A DNA stretch of 64,000 nt, taken from Flammula alnicola. Its lineage: Eukaryota > Basidiomycota > Agaricomycetes > Agaricales > Strophariaceae. The stretch lies in assembly GCA_015499995.1 (NCBI GenBank), contig JADNRV010000104.1, positions 62,001 to 126,000 on the forward strand. The letters run 5' to 3'. A program made the position numbers and the translations under genes. Below, piece by piece: positions 1 to 14,900 of this stretch (positions are counted from its first letter, which is position 1; the number at the start of each line of letters is the position of its first letter). The notes beneath the pieces were generated by a model, which ran no database searches, was not told where the DNA came from, and saw nothing but the letters and a program-made list of their open reading frames with translations.

Positions 1-488
1 AGATAACACATATGTGAGCATTTCTCCATTGGCCTTGATGGAAATCGAATCTGACACTATACTGTAACTAGGTCTTCTATGTAATCGAAGGCGCTGTGAA
101 TTTCAAAATTCATGAAACGTCCATGATCCTTGCTACAGGAGGCATGTTCATGGTTCCTCGAGGCAAGTCGCTCAAATTTCTTTCTTCTCTTGCCCTCGAA
201 AGAACTGTATAACTAATTCAAATGCGCATCCTATCCTATTCAGGCAATAACTACCTAATCGAAAATATATCAAACCGGGACGCCAAGCTCTTCTTCACCC
301 AGGCGCGCAAGGTGGAGATGAACGACGAAGAGCAGGCTGCAAAGGCGCTGCACGTAGCGGAGACGCAAAAGCGGAAGTCGCTTGTGCGATCGTCGTCTGC
401 AGGAGCACCGACGAGCGCCAAGGCTGCACCGACGTCCAACGGCCGTGCAGCGTCGCTCGCAGTATTTCCTTCCACGCGGAATACGTGA
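1..488 (+). CDS. MIF2: CENP-C/Mif2 kinetochore protein, C-terminal cupin end (5' partial)
   Basis: This is the last part of the inner-kinetochore protein that binds CENP-A nucleosomes and dimerises through a C-terminal cupin fold. Exons are 1-13, 72-162 and 244-488 (stop TGA 486-488), and the reading frame is continuous across them. The exon at 72-162 reads VFYVIEGAVNF and ends in MFMVPRG, the next exon continues NNYLIENISNRDAKLFFTQARKV; this 'F.VPRGN.Y.IENIS..DAKLFF.QARK' run is the signature of the Mif2/CENP-C cupin. A basic, Ser/Ala-rich tail of about 50 residues follows. The intron 163-243 starts with GCAAGT rather than GT, the only junction that keeps the motif in frame. The N-terminal and central regions (CENP-A-binding motif) lie outside the window. 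Family assignment is strong; the symbol follows the yeast orthologue. Confidence 0.82.
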
Positions 489-1207
489 TGCGGGCTGGGT
501 CGCAGAGAGGGATTCTCTTCACCCTTTCATGAGTATTGGATGCCCTTATATTCACAACCTTGGCTGGATGTACGTCGAGCATCTCTAAGTCTCTGGGTCT
601 TTGCCATGTTCGTTGCTCAGCACGCTCAGTGCTGGATTGCTTTGTATCTTTATTTCGTTAGTTTTTCATCATTTTCTATTTCTATTCGCTTTGGTTACCT
701 GACATTGTATTTTATCTTCATCGAGTTTGCAATTATATATGCTTCATGGCATAGCTGTGACTTTCCTGAGCAGCCGATATCTAACGGCGTAATAGAATGC
801 GGGATATTGCTTCCGTCCGAGTTTTATATGATCTTCTTAAACCTTTCGAACGACGACGCTCACAGCAGTAGCATTCTAAATACACCGTCAACTTCGAGCG
901 TGCATGCGCACGAACCAGAAAGTGACCCGAAAGGTGGTGATATAGATGATTTGGGGGCACGTCGACGGTTGAAGCTAATATCGGTGTCTCTCCACGGAGC
1001 ATACAGGAAGGACAAGATTAGAAACCCGCCCCGTCCTAAATGCCTGAGATGATTAAAACACGAATAGCTTCCGGCACAGAGAACTAAGAAAAGGACGTCA
1101 GCCGTAATAGATCAAGGACTGCAGATTGAACTGACATTATAATCAAAATGTAGGAGTGATACTGCAAGTATCGGAAGCCATGGCCTCTCTTAACGGAAAT
1201 GGCAAAT
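489..1207. other. Intergenic, Mif2 3' flank to SLM3 3' end
   Basis: I see no gene here. An open frame at 540-1052 (+) is mostly hydrophobic and Ser-rich, has no recognisable motif and starts inside the probable 3' UTR of the Mif2 gene. Mif2 (+) and the next gene (-) converge on this stretch. Confidence 0.5.
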
Positions 1208-2825
<1,618 letters not shown>

Positions 2826-3048
2826 TCACGGTGGAAGGTAAAAACGCGTAAACACCGGCAAATATCTCCATTGTCAACTCCACGCGAGGTCGCACTCAGG
2901 ATTCTTGTCATAACCCGCCTGTCGGGTTATGTGAATGAAATGCCTTCTGACAAGGGTACTTATACCCTGAACTGTCGACAATTGTTTTTTCGACCCTTCC
3001 TTGAGCGCCTCGCAATCTGCTTGCACTTGACCTGACACCACTGGAAAT
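2826..3048. promoter_or_regulatory. Divergent promoter region, SLM3-like / DUF4139 gene
   Basis: The 223 bp lie between two start codons facing away from each other (ATG at 2825 on minus, ATG at 3049 on plus), so both genes must be driven from here. I see no clear TATA box. The arrangement is an inference from gene order. Confidence 0.45.
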
Positions 3049-5050
3049 ATGGATGAGGCCTCAGATACAGCGCCCAACGTCGTCTCGTTGGTATCTTCTC
3101 AAGACAGCAAAATCACCGATGTCAGCTTGTACACGGGACGCGCAGAGATCACTCGCCTGTTCAAATTCGCCATCAAGCAAGGACAGAATCAAGTCACAAT
3201 TATAGGACTTCCTTTCAAACTTCAAGAAGATTCTGTCAGGTGAAAAACCTTCTTATACAATCTATGAAAGGCGCTGATTTATACATACTCGAGTAGAGTT
3301 GAAGGTCGAGGAAATGCTTCCATCCACGACGTTATTATCTCCAGGACAGTGCCCACTCGCATTCCGCCCATCTTAGATATACCCATGCTGATAATCCACT
3401 CAAACGAAAATGTGAAGAGACGAGAAAGGCATTGGCGAGCGCCAAGCAGGCTCGCGCGACTCTGGACTGTACCTAGGAACAGTCAAAGCAACGAAGTCGA
3501 CATTTCCAACTGGAAGCCATGCTAGACGGCTACAGCAACATTGCTCGCAGCTAGACAGTCAAGTTCTCGATCTCGAGAAAGAACTTCGGAAATTGAGCAG
3601 GAAATTGAGAGAGGACAGCTTGCAGGAAAATAATTCTCCGACATGGCAGGTAGCTATAAATGTCCACGGGAAGTCGAAGAAGAAGTGACGATATATTCAA
3701 ATACGGTGAGGCTAAAGGTTGCTTTCATGATACCCTCACTAATAAGCACTCTATAGTGGTCCTGAATGCTGACTGGACGCCTAGCTATGACATTCGAGTT
3801 GATACGCAGAGCAAGGAAAAGAACATAACAATTGTTTACAAAGCTGCTATCGCTCAGAACACAGGCGAGGTACGTATTCTTAGCTGACTCGCTACGGCAA
3901 CGATTAATTGTATCCGCAGTCTTGGGACGGCGTGCCTCTGACACTGGAGACAGCCACCCCAACATTTGGAGTCTCCGCCCCAAAACTCTGGCCATGGAAC
4001 CTCACTATTTCCACACCTATGCCGACGGTGGCGATTTCACATCCAAGTGCTCAACAACCTGTCATTATCATGCAACCACGAGAGCGTAGCAGGTCTCGTA
4101 GCAGGTCTCCAGCTCGAAGCGCATGAGCAGGTCTCCATCCCTCAGCCTACCGTTCTCCGACCAGCCGAGCTATGCAACACCAAATGTCACCCTATCGAAT
4201 AAAGGCAGCATCGCGGCTACGTTCCGCGTCCCGGTACATCAACGTGCCCAGCGACGCCCGAAAACACAACGTCGCTATTGCGAAGCTCGAACTAATGCAT
4301 CTCTACTGTGGTATACCATCCGAGGCGGATGCTAGAGTCCATTTGAAGGCAAGTAAGTTTTATGAACGTCCTCAGTTACTAACGTTTATATGTGCAGGCA
4401 AAAATCAAGAACGAATCAGAGTATACTTTTATTCCGGGCTCTGCAAGTGTCTACCTCGACGGAAGCTTCGTCGCTACGACGTCTATTCCTTCTGTCAGCC
4501 CTCAGGAAGTGTTCGACTGTCCTCTGGGGTAAGTTCGTCGACTAAATGCTCGACTTACTAAAACCTACACTATTAAGACTCGATCCCTCTATCCGCGTAG
4601 CCTATCATCCCCGAGAAAAGAAAGCCGCCCAATCGGGTTTCTACACCAAGACCAGAAACGAATCCTTCACACAACGCATCACGCTCTTCAACACCAATCC
4701 AGCACCATTACAACCTCAAAATCACAGACGCCTGCCTGTCCGCAGGACGAGCGCATCGAGGTTAAGTGCTCAACCCGCCTTGACCTTGACCCAGCCGAAC
4801 AATTCGTCTTTTCTATTCCACCCTCAAGAATAAGGGTCAAACGGCGGGGGCAAGCAGAAGATGTCGCAGTGCAGGTCTCGAAGGTGTTACAGCTCAGTGG
4901 GACGGTACTGATGAGCCGGGAGTCGATCAAGCTGCGGTTGGAAGAATGGTATGGTCAGTGGCTGGTATCGTTGGCTTCGCAGGAATCGTTACGCTTGCTT
5001 TGCATTACGAGGTTAACGTCCCGCAGGGCCTTGTCATTAGTGGACTCTAG
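3049..5050 (+). CDS. DUF4140/DUF4139 domain protein (mucoidy-inhibitor-A-like)
   Basis: Function is unknown for this family, which is named after a bacterial mucoidy inhibitor. The first exon (3049-3239) reads [18 protein letters not shown], the typical DUF4140 N-terminus; exon 2 from 3298 continues [15 protein letters not shown] and then a coiled-coil stretch rich in Lys, Glu and Gln. The DUF4139 part is clear from [17 protein letters not shown], then [13 protein letters not shown] / [14 protein letters not shown] after an intron (3868-3920), then [27 protein letters not shown] and [17 protein letters not shown]. The C-terminus [32 protein letters not shown] (segment 4960-5047) ends at TAG 5048-5050. 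An Arg-Ser repeat lies near 4080-4125. The frame is broken many times between about 3380 and 3670 and again at about 4740-4870; nearly every break is one base lost from a homopolymer. The identity is firm; whether the gene works is not. Confidence 0.75.
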
Positions 5051-5359
5051 TATGGAAGCATCTACTGTATTTGTATGTGGGATGAGCCCATCACGGCAGC
5101 GGGTCCCAATTCATGTCGTCCTGTTAACCACTCGGTGTCTTGCCGTGAGGATAATGAACTTTCCTTGAGGAAAACGAGAGCGGTTTGTTTGTTGTACTGC
5201 GGGATCAATGTCAGAAAGAATCCTTCATTTCAATTGCTTGTCGTATATTAATTATATAGACATGAATTATGATACAGGAATATGGATACAACAGTTACAT
5301 TGCTAATTCAAATTTAAAAAAGGACCTCAGGCTGTCCAGCGACCTAACTTGGCAGCTGT
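5051..5359. other. Convergent intergenic, DUF4139 gene to old-yellow-enzyme gene
   Basis: The 309 bp separate two genes that end towards each other. No open frame with a recognisable product was seen. It should hold both 3' UTRs and polyadenylation sites; an AT-rich patch lies at about 5245-5320. Confidence 0.5.
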
Positions 5360-6890
5360 TTAGTACACTGCGACGGGATAGTCGGTATACCCGGTACTCC
5401 AATTGTTCTCGCTCTTGTTCGTCTGCAAGTGTTTGATATCGGGAACATTGTCCAGTGCTTCCCATGGAGAACGCGTTTCACCAGATCTGGGTGCGTGATC
5501 CAGTTGAATCCGATGAAGATGCCGTCAATCTTGCCAGCCGCTACGAGCTCCTCTCCCTCCTCGGCCGTGACCTCGGCATTGAGGAAGAGCTTCGCGTTCT
5601 TGATGTAGGGGCGGTAAGACTCGAGCACGTCATGCTTCGTTGAGCGAGGAACGCCTAGTGAATAATGAGTCTTTGAGATTGACGGTACAGTAGGTGTGGT
5701 GAGGCTTACCGTCGTATTCGGAATCAAACGCTTTAGAGTATCGGACCAGAACAATATACGAGAGGTTCAGCTTGTCTGCTTCTGTGATGAAGTAAGAATA
5801 GGTGTCCAGAGTGTCTTGGAGGGGCATCCTGGGAGGAAAAGGTCGGTGAGAAACAGCTGCATTAAAGGAAAATATAAGAACATACCCAACATCATTGTAA
5901 CCTCCTGCAGGACTGAGCTTGATGGCAACATCGCGACCAAAGACGTCTACGAGGACCTTCAAGACTTCCAAACCAAACCGAGAGCGATTCTCAACGCTGC
6001 CTCCCCATTGATCTGTGCGATGGTTGGAGGTGTTATCGAGGAACTGGGTGACAAGGTATCCATTGGCTCCGTGGACTATGAAAGTAAATTGAGTTGAGAC
6101 GCTTCAAGATATCGAGATTAATACGTACGTTCTACACCGTCGAAGCCCGCCTTTTTAGCGTTAATAGCAGCGTGTTTAAACTGCTCGATAAGGACCCGAG
6201 GATCTTCGACCGCAGTGGGCTTAATTGATATTACGTCAGTCTTTGTTCGTCCAATATAACCGGAGAAACTTACTGTAACATAGCCAGGAGTGCCTGGAAT
6301 ATGGCGGAATTTACCGCCACGAGCGCTGATGGCTGAAGGTGCATAAACGGGAATTCCTGCAAGTTTCTGCTCAGGAGCATCTGGGTGAGCTACTCGACCA
6401 ACTGAATAAGGATGATGGTTAGATGACTGCGATGTATTCTAGGGGCTTTAGATTTCTTACCATGCCAAAGCTGTAAATGAATATGTGGGTCAGAGATGCT
6501 GAACATGCGGTCCCAATCAAAATTAACTAACCTGAGCGTAGATGTTGCTTCCAGCATCATGAACAGCGTTAACGATGTCCTTCCAGCCAGCGACGTGTTT
6601 ATCATCCCAGAGTCCAGGAGCATGAGGCCATTCGGTGCTACGGTGACAAGAAAATAAGTAAATATCCACGAAACAAATCAAACCTCGACGTACCCTTGAC
6701 GCGAGATCAAAATGCCTTCCGATACAATCAGGCCTGCACCACCATTAGCGCGTTGGGCGTAGTACTCCTTCATGAGTTCAGTGGGGTAGGTATTCTCAGC
6801 GCGATTCCTGGTGAGGGCAGACATGCCGATGCGGTTCTTCAAGGTGATGCTACCGATCTGAATAGGTTTGAAGAGAGCCTTTCCTGCCAT
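5360..6890 (-). CDS. NADH:flavin oxidoreductase, old yellow enzyme family (copy 1)
   Basis: FMN enzyme that reduces activated alkenes with NAD(P)H. Eight exons fit the frame: 6890-6694, 6637-6532, 6470-6461, 6401-6274, 6219-6129, 6075-5886, 5828-5710, 5654-5360. The third exon is only 10 nt (CTTTGGCATG) and supplies L-W-H. Landmarks: start MAGKALFKPIQIG, LKNRIGMSALTR (N-terminal FMN loop), GGAGLIVSEG, LWHVGRVAHPDAP, HGANGYLVTQFLD.TSNHRTDQWGG (the family's substrate-binding His-x2-Asn turn), NRSRFGLEVL, KLSP, and a C-terminal DGIFIGFNWITHPDLVKR. A single base is missing at about 5457 (GG to G when compared with the second copy at 35.4 kb), which otherwise shifts the last 30 residues; restoring the frame ends the protein at VAVY with stop 5360-5362. 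About 390 residues, normal for the family. A decayed, inverted copy is at 33,973-35,517. Confidence 0.85.
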
Positions 6891-9800
6891 TGCTGTCGAT
6901 GGGATTTTGATTTACTGTTAAGAAATGAGGTTGAGACGAATGAGTCTTTGAAAAGTTGGAAGGGGACGTCGTGGTGCCCATTTCTCGACGAAAGTGTCTG
7001 CATTTATACCATACTGAATGAGCGCTGATGCATGATGTCTTGAGGAAGAATGATAATCAGCGTGGCCGACAAGAAAAGTTTGTAAGGCGTTACATGAACA
7101 CAGCTGTTTTACACAACATAATCGCGTAAACCATATTACATACGCTACTTATGCACAGCCACAGCCACGGTTGTTGCGGGAGCGGTCAGTCAATAAGCCA
7201 AGTTCGTTCTTGAATTCGAAATTGAATGTGCAACAACTGTGCTTTGACTTGTCCTTGACAATTGCGCAAGCACGTTGTTTTTTTCAACGGTAAAACAACA
7301 ATTTATGGGTGACTTCAAGCCGACATGTGTGGGAACCCATCCTTTGAATCCTACGTTTTTGGTCGAACGGCACCTCAGTCACCTTACTTATTGTACCGCT
7401 TCGGATCGTGGAATGGGACGTTGTCGAGGTATTATAAGATAGCAGTTGAGCGTTAGGAAGAAAATATAGCGAGTTCATAAAAATTTCAAGTTCACCCCAA
7501 GCTGGACTTCATTCACCACATCTACAGCTAGCCTAACTCTCCCCTCTGAGCCCTCGGGTTGGGTCAAAGCAGATTCTATTGCGGCCACCAGAATCTGAGG
7601 ATTTTGAGACTTCCGACTACCCAGACCTCTTACTCCACGAGATGTGGCCAGAATGGCTGAGATTTTCCAATCAATAAGGCTGAAGAAATTATGTCAAACA
7701 TCCACAACATATAATGCGGATTTCTGCTATCGCTCAGGATACGGCCTGAATGATGAAGTGGGACTGACGCGATTCAAGAAAGGCCCCAGACGGCTCACGC
7801 CGAACCCCGAGTTGGCTGCTCTTGTTGAGCGTATCAAACTTGATGGTAGATAGAATTTCATGCCAACTATTTTTGACGGGAACGCCTCGACGAGGAAGAG
7901 TTGTGCACCGATGAAAAAAAGACCTCTATATTAGCGTAAATTTTTTCAAAACGTGTGCTTAGACACAGGAAAGAGACCGTCGACTTCTTGAGTCGAAGCC
8001 CGTGACTGGGAACCCAGCACCAGCACACGCGCTTCAGCTTCAGCTGCTCAAAAAGGAATCAGCGTGATAACCGGACATTTTGCCGTCTCTGTAAATTCGC
8101 CGACTTGTCAAGGTCCTTGGTAAACGTAACCGCCAGATTTTCATCTCGAAAACACGCAGCACAAGATGAATTTAACCAATGAGGACAATGCAAAACTCAG
8201 TGAATCTTGAAAAGAAGCAGAAGGCAGCCAAGTACCAGCCAAGATCCAGATTCGTACCAGATTCGAGTTCGCTGCAAGCCAACGGTGCGGTGTCCGAGGT
8301 TTAATAATTAAAAGTGTAGAGGTTTCATTGCCTGTTCAGTAGACGTCGGGGCAGCGCTGACAGATGTAAAACGAGATAGAATGGACGAATCTGATCAGAA
8401 GCGAGGGTGTCGATAATTGCATGACATTTCGGGCAACTTGATGAATTTGTAGACAAAGGACTCGAGAGCCAGCAACGGGGCATCTCCAAGCGGAGAGCAG
8501 GCCTCGTGAAAATGTCTGGATAAAGGAGGAGGTGCACATGGCCCGCACAGGTGTGATGCTGTCTTTGTTGGAGAGATGGGTGTCCACATCAAGTCAGAAG
8601 CGATAGGTCACTTAGCACCAGTGTCAACGCAGCTCGAGAGAAGTCTTCTGAAAGCTCCAGATTTGCTCAGATTCATTGCGAACTGGAGGAATTGCGCAGG
8701 AGCATCCCAAGATGCAGCTGGTCGTCCAAGTCGCCCAAGTCTAGATGGACATTGTATGGACGATATAGGCTCGCAGTGCCCTGTGATTGAGTGCGCACCG
8801 GAGAGTGTTTCTCCTGACCCACTGATTCCTGTCAATGGATCAGGCCATACTAGCGCAGCTTCCAGGCATTGTCGTCAGGCCCAGTCGTGCTTTCAGAATA
8901 AGTAAGGACAGCTCTAGATCTTTGTAGATGAAGAAGGAGTCCAGAGAGCAGGAAAAAGAAAGAGTTGCTAGATATGTTTTCACCCAATAACATTCGAGGT
9001 CCGCGGAGGTCTCGACCATGTTGCATATCAGATTTTGATCACGTCAGCAAAGGCCAGCCTCTCTTCTCACCACACCAAACCTGTTCTTGTCTCCAATTGG
9101 CGCATGGAGAACTTGACGAATCAACAGACGGTCTCGACCTCCAGCACATCATCCGACTCATCCAATGGGCGAATTCCCATCTCAGCTCTTTCACCAGCGT
9201 ACACAGGTGTACATTTCGCAGCTCTATCTTGCCTTCTCAGCTAACTTAATCTTTCAATTGTTCAGGTCGAAATGTCAAGCAATCCAAATCTAGAGTTTTC
9301 TCCCCAATCCACTGAATTCCGAGAGTCTCCGCTTGACATTCCTGTGCCTCTCATAATTAGACAGACCAGGGCCTCGAGCGCAACTCTGCTCGAATTGGAT
9401 CCCTCCCAAATCCCTCCGATATTCCGCCCAGGCTCTAGAGATACGGCAAAATCTACCACATGTCGTCATGGAACGCGGCACAATTCTGCCAGTGTCCCAT
9501 AGGTTTCCATTGGGCGATCTCTAGACGCCCTCCCGCTGGCCAGAACATGGCATCCCAAGATCTCCAATTCTGTCCGACTCTTGTGACTCGCTCCGTACGT
9601 TTTTGCGTCTGCTCGCGTCCTGATTTTGGCGATCTTCCTTGAACCGGCTCGTATCAAATTCCAGGTTTTCTTAGGGAAAACGCGGAAGAAACGACTGGCT
9701 CGTCGCGCCACCGGGCGTGTCCCGGAGGACGGACGGAGGGCAATGCGCCCATCCATTCCCATATCAGGATCGCTCTTACTTGTCCTCTCCCTTCCAGAAG

Positions 9801-11928
9801 AAGGATGGCGGGATAGGTACATACATGAATACGTACTGCAATGAAAAGTTCCGCTGATCGTGTTTTCACTATGTATTGCAAGTCCCCTCCGCATCACCTG
9901 GAAGGCTGGAATGAACCCCATCAATCGTCTACCGTCTCCTATATGCAGCGGATCACGTTGAATACGCTTCAGCGCCGTTCACGATCTTATGAATTTACCT
10001 CGAGGTTAGCTGTATCTCCTCGAGATCCAAGGCGGATCTGCCTCTTACCTCCAAGCCTGTCTTGTGAATTCATCTTGTTCTGGAAGATGCTCAGCTCTTG
10101 TCAATGATACATTTAGATCTCGAACTATCTCGCAAACCAATAAATAAATTCTTGATTATTCAAATGACTATGATCCTGCCCTTGGACCGTGTGCAAGCCA
10201 CATCATTCTATTCGGCCCTATAAACTCAGACCTCGCGGATCCACCGCCGCTGGAAAGGCGCCACTTGGACATTCAAACCCCTGTTCCTGTTCCCTTGTAT
10301 TTTACCTTGGAGGCGACGATTAAACTCGGTGCTGTCGTTGTGTGGCAATCAAGTTACGACCCGTCGTCGCCATGCATGTGCGTTTGTCCATCGCCACAAC
10401 TAAATTTACATACCCTATGCTCGCCGGATTAACCAAGGTTGTAAGTTCTCGTGAATGGAATGCCGTGTTAGAGTACTTGGTGTCCGCAGAACGAGAAGAC
10501 TTGCATTCTACAACCGGAATACAACGGTAAAGTTAGAGGTGCAGAATTCCTTTTCTTCTTTCTTTTTACTGAGCTACCTCTGAATCGGGGCGGCGCTACA
10601 AGTCCTCCACGGTACAGCGTCTAATTCCAAGCTCCAACGAATTTCCTCATGGACCTGTTTATTCGGCCAACGCGAACCTGGATTCCGTCCCCCTCGCGTG
10701 AAGGCGCTAAAATCGTAATTCTCGGAAATAACTTGAATTAAGCCCATTTACTTCACGAATATCTAGAGGGCGCCCACTTAAAACACTTTGAACCGAAGTG
10801 CTATGTTCCCGAGCTAATATGAAGAGGCCGCTCGAGCTGGTACATATCTCGCGAATACCATCCTTCCCGTGACACACTGGGTTTCGTTTTATATTCCAAT
10901 CATATCATGAAGTAATGAAATCTACGGCCTGTACGTATTCATAATCTGCCATCGAGTCGGAATAATATTTCATACTTTCATGACGGATAGAGAAGGCAAT
11001 TATAGACGAAGATGTGGATATGTATGATTAATGAATGAATTAAGCGTTCTTCCTTGGTCAGCATCACAATCGTATCTACGGTAATAATGCTTGGGCGGAT
11101 ATACTGAAGGTAGGACGATATGAGAAATCATTATCAAGCTTAAAGCGTTAACGGTTCGCGTGACTTAGGATGCAATCCAGCGAAGCATGCAATTGCGCGA
11201 GGTGGGTACATGCCCTTGTGATTTGCTCATGCTCTGCAAGAACAGGTCCGAAAGTCCAAGCTGCAACGTCCACCACGGTCCTAACACTGCAGTTTTGGCG
11301 CATATACACGAGCACTTGGTTATGTTCATGTCCCAACAAGTGCCACAGATAGCTAAATTTGTATAGTGCATGAGTGAACATTTATTTAGTCATAAGCTGG
11401 AGAAAGGTTTGTGTCCAGCAACTAGCAAGCCAGCGTTAGGCTTGACTTCCAGGGTCCAGTCTTGACAAGAAAGATACGAGATCGTGTCGTTTCAGAATTT
11501 ACTTAGTTCCTCCGTGTCGGTCCATTTGAAGTCGCAAATCAGAGGGTACCCGAGCCATACTGCATCTCAGAATTCAGATCAATGAAGCATGGTGCACGAG
11601 GATTTGTTGCAGGCAGATTTGATGCGCCGACTCGTGGTCATGGACCACATGAAAAATAAAAATCATTAGAGATACAAGTGAAAAACAAGCGACAATAGGC
11701 AGCCAGCTGAATGATTGAGCGGCCCAGATGCGGTGATTTCTAAGACGCGCTTGCGGTAGAACGCCGGTCGGTCTCCAAGGGCCAAGCAATCCCCAAGGGT
11801 GAACAGAGGCAATAGAATTGCAACCCCCGAATGACGCGGAACCTTGCATTGGTCATCATTGGGCGCGTGCACGAGCGCTAGTCTAATTCCTCCGGTAATC
11901 CGAGAAAATAGGGACGTTTTCTGAAGCT

Positions 11929-11949
11929 TTCTGAAGCTTTCTTGTGAAT
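11929..11949. repeat. Short tandem duplication (10-bp unit, two copies)
   Basis: The unit ttctgaagct occurs twice back to back (ttctgaagctttctgaagct). No coding context. Likely a replication slip. Confidence 0.6.
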
Positions 11950-14900
11950 GTGCAGTTGCCAACTTGCAACTCGGCAGCTCGCTAAGAGAATTTGGAACCG
12001 AAATTTAGCGATTCCACTAGAATTGCAAGCCTAATCCTGATGGATGTTTCTGGTGAAGCTGGCGAAGATAGAGAGGATTATGGATTGATTATCAATGTTC
12101 TCGCCTTTCTTGTTGCGTGGTTGATCAGCGACGACTCGGAGGAACTATTTGGGTCACTTTGGGAGTCTCGGAGGACCCTGCTGAGCAAGGGCTTGGAGGT
12201 ACATACGAAGCGAGCTCCCTTGGAGAGGTCAACGATGTCGATGGTTCATGACATAGATTATGATGATATTGACCTAGGCCTGAGATGATGTAGACTGGGA
12301 TTTTAGAAGAAATCTCTTTTCGTATGTCGTTCAAAGGGGACCCCGATCTGACTCAACGCCGCATTGATGACGCACATCCCTTTTCCCAGGCTTGCACCAC
12401 TATCACGCACGCCAATCTGCACTTAAGCCGCCGCACTGCGTCATCCCATTCAACGACTGCGAAGTCATTCCGAGTTGGCCAAAGGCTGCTAATATTTCTA
12501 TTTTGGTGAAAAATACGTACTAGTTCACTTGAACAGTAGCCCAGCTGCGCCGGTTCGCCATCACTACCAGGGTGGTGATCGCCTCTACCAGGCCTCTACG
12601 GTCTCTAATCCCCACTGACTGCGTAAAATAAATACGGCTTGATGGGTGTCGCAAAGCGGGGCGTGGAGTCCGCGTATGTTTCCCTTCGGCTCGGGTGCTG
12701 GCTCGGAGACGTACTGTGATCCGTAGGAGACTTGAATACCGCTGCTCCGCAGTTTCGTTCCTCCTAAAAAATGACAGGCGTTGATAGACGTTCGCCAGTG
12801 GCGAAACTTCACCGTTCTCAGGTCCGTGCGTATCCAGTATTTCCTTAAATTATTACAGGATACTCGGGGAATCATAAAATATTGAAAGCGCTCGTGGTGC
12901 TGTTGCCATAAAACGGACCTAGAAGAGTTAGCGCATTGGGATTTTGCTCCGGCGCTAAACTCTCTCCGTTTATCTACAGTGCGTCGTGAGCGCGTCCACG
13001 GCAATTTCTGTACCGAGTTATCTTGAAGTTGTGTGCATGGTAATGTTGGGCGTGTCATCGCGCCAGCAGACCTGAAATATTGATACTACGGTTACTGATG
13101 TGAATCCGCTCCCGAAGGCCACTTCAGCCGTTTTGCCACTCATTCACAAGCTTTCAAAGTGCCCCAATGAATCATTTCTTTACTCATGTCGGGTTTGTCA
13201 GGGGATGCCGAATATTTGCAATATTGGATATGTCATCAAGTACTTTAGACGAGATACAATTCCATGCGCATCTCCATATGCTAGTATGCATTTCTTGGGA
13301 TTAGACAGACGTCATAACTATATCTAGAAGCCCGAGTCGGTGAATATCTGGGGTAAGAGTTATAACTTGCCGTGGAAGATATCGCGTGCTTCAGAGCTGT
13401 AGCTGGATGATTAATACCATCTACTTGTAAGTAACGCGTACACTGGCAGTAAGTAGTCAAATCAATAATCAAGTGACGCGAACGAAATTATGATACATTT
13501 CAAGGGAATGAAATGTTAACTGGAACGCAGCACTTCGAATATTCTAAGTGGATTGATATCAGTCCGAGAAACGGGCGTTGCATGTGGTAGAACGAGATTT
13601 AATTGTAAGTATAGCAGCTATATACCTAATCCACCCGAGCCGTACTCCATTCCCGAGCCTCCCGTGTGCCCGAAGGGCAATTCGAGCCCGAACTCGGACG
13701 CATGGAAGCAACTGAGGCGAGCCAAGCATGCATAACACAGACACTGCATCAACTCTAAAACCCCAGGAGTTGTGCAATGGTGCTATCGTTCCACAGTACT
13801 ATCGTTCCATATCAGATTTATGATGCCTCCTCCATTGGCGGACTCCCTGCCAAGTACCCTGTATATATGTAAGACGGAGCTTATTTCATTTTAAACGTGA
13901 ATCGTACGTGCACAGACATAAGAAAATGTAGGATTTAAGCTGCTGATCCCAATCATAATAAACGAACATGAATGGCTCGAAGAGCACCCTGGCATGTCAG
14001 GTGAAATTCGCGAAATACAGAAAATCCGAGTAGAAAGAAGAGAGAATTCAAGCTCGAATTCGACACGAACTGATTCAATTCGGACAGGATACTGATATCG
14101 ACCTGGGTCCCCGACTTCGGACTCGTCATGGCGCTAAGTAATGTGATCACGTTTTGACCGACTCTTAAGGGCGTGGCGCAGACAGGCAGACAGGCAATCC
14201 AGAGTAATCCCACAGGAGGGAGGGCGTATGACGATTTGAGATGCCTAATTAGTCTCCCGAATTCTGTTCCGGAATGCTCAATGGCAATCTTTACGTACGG
14301 GAACCAATGCATCGACCCTGACCCGCTCCCGTCTGCTGGGCTTGGAAAAGTAAGTAATTACGAATCTGGATCTGTATCACAACCTGTGGAAGGCTCTACA
14401 TCGTCCTGTCTCCTCCAATTATTCTTGCATCGATTTAGAGCCCCACTGTATAGCTTCCATTTACATGGGCCATTTCGTCGCTAACGCCACAATATGAATA
14501 TGTAGACCTGATAGATACGACGTGAGAGCTGACGATGCATGAGAATGATCTCATAGAAGGGCAAGGTAAGTAAAGTGGGTCCGACCGTGATCATTGTCAG
14601 CTTCAATTGCCGAAATGGGAAGGAACTTGGATGTTCTAGCACCTAGTAGCACGGCCCTGCAGTGCGGGAAAAGATGTGGGCTTCCGACGATGTTCTGTGG
14701 GCGATAACAATCGCTTCAGTTGCTCACTGCGGGCTCAGGCAGATCTATGTATAGCGCAACGCGTAAGTACACGAATACTATAGAGTTGTGAAGATGTCGA
14801 GCAAATGCGAGGTTTAAAGAATAATCATTGGGAAATTAGATGCTTGGGTATCTCCACCTTCGCTATGGAAGGCGGTGATAATTGTAATTCAAAACAATGT

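Noticed and set aside
540..1052. 170-codon open frame downstream of Mif2
   Set aside because: Hydrophobic and Ser-rich with no family motif, beginning in the expected 3' UTR.
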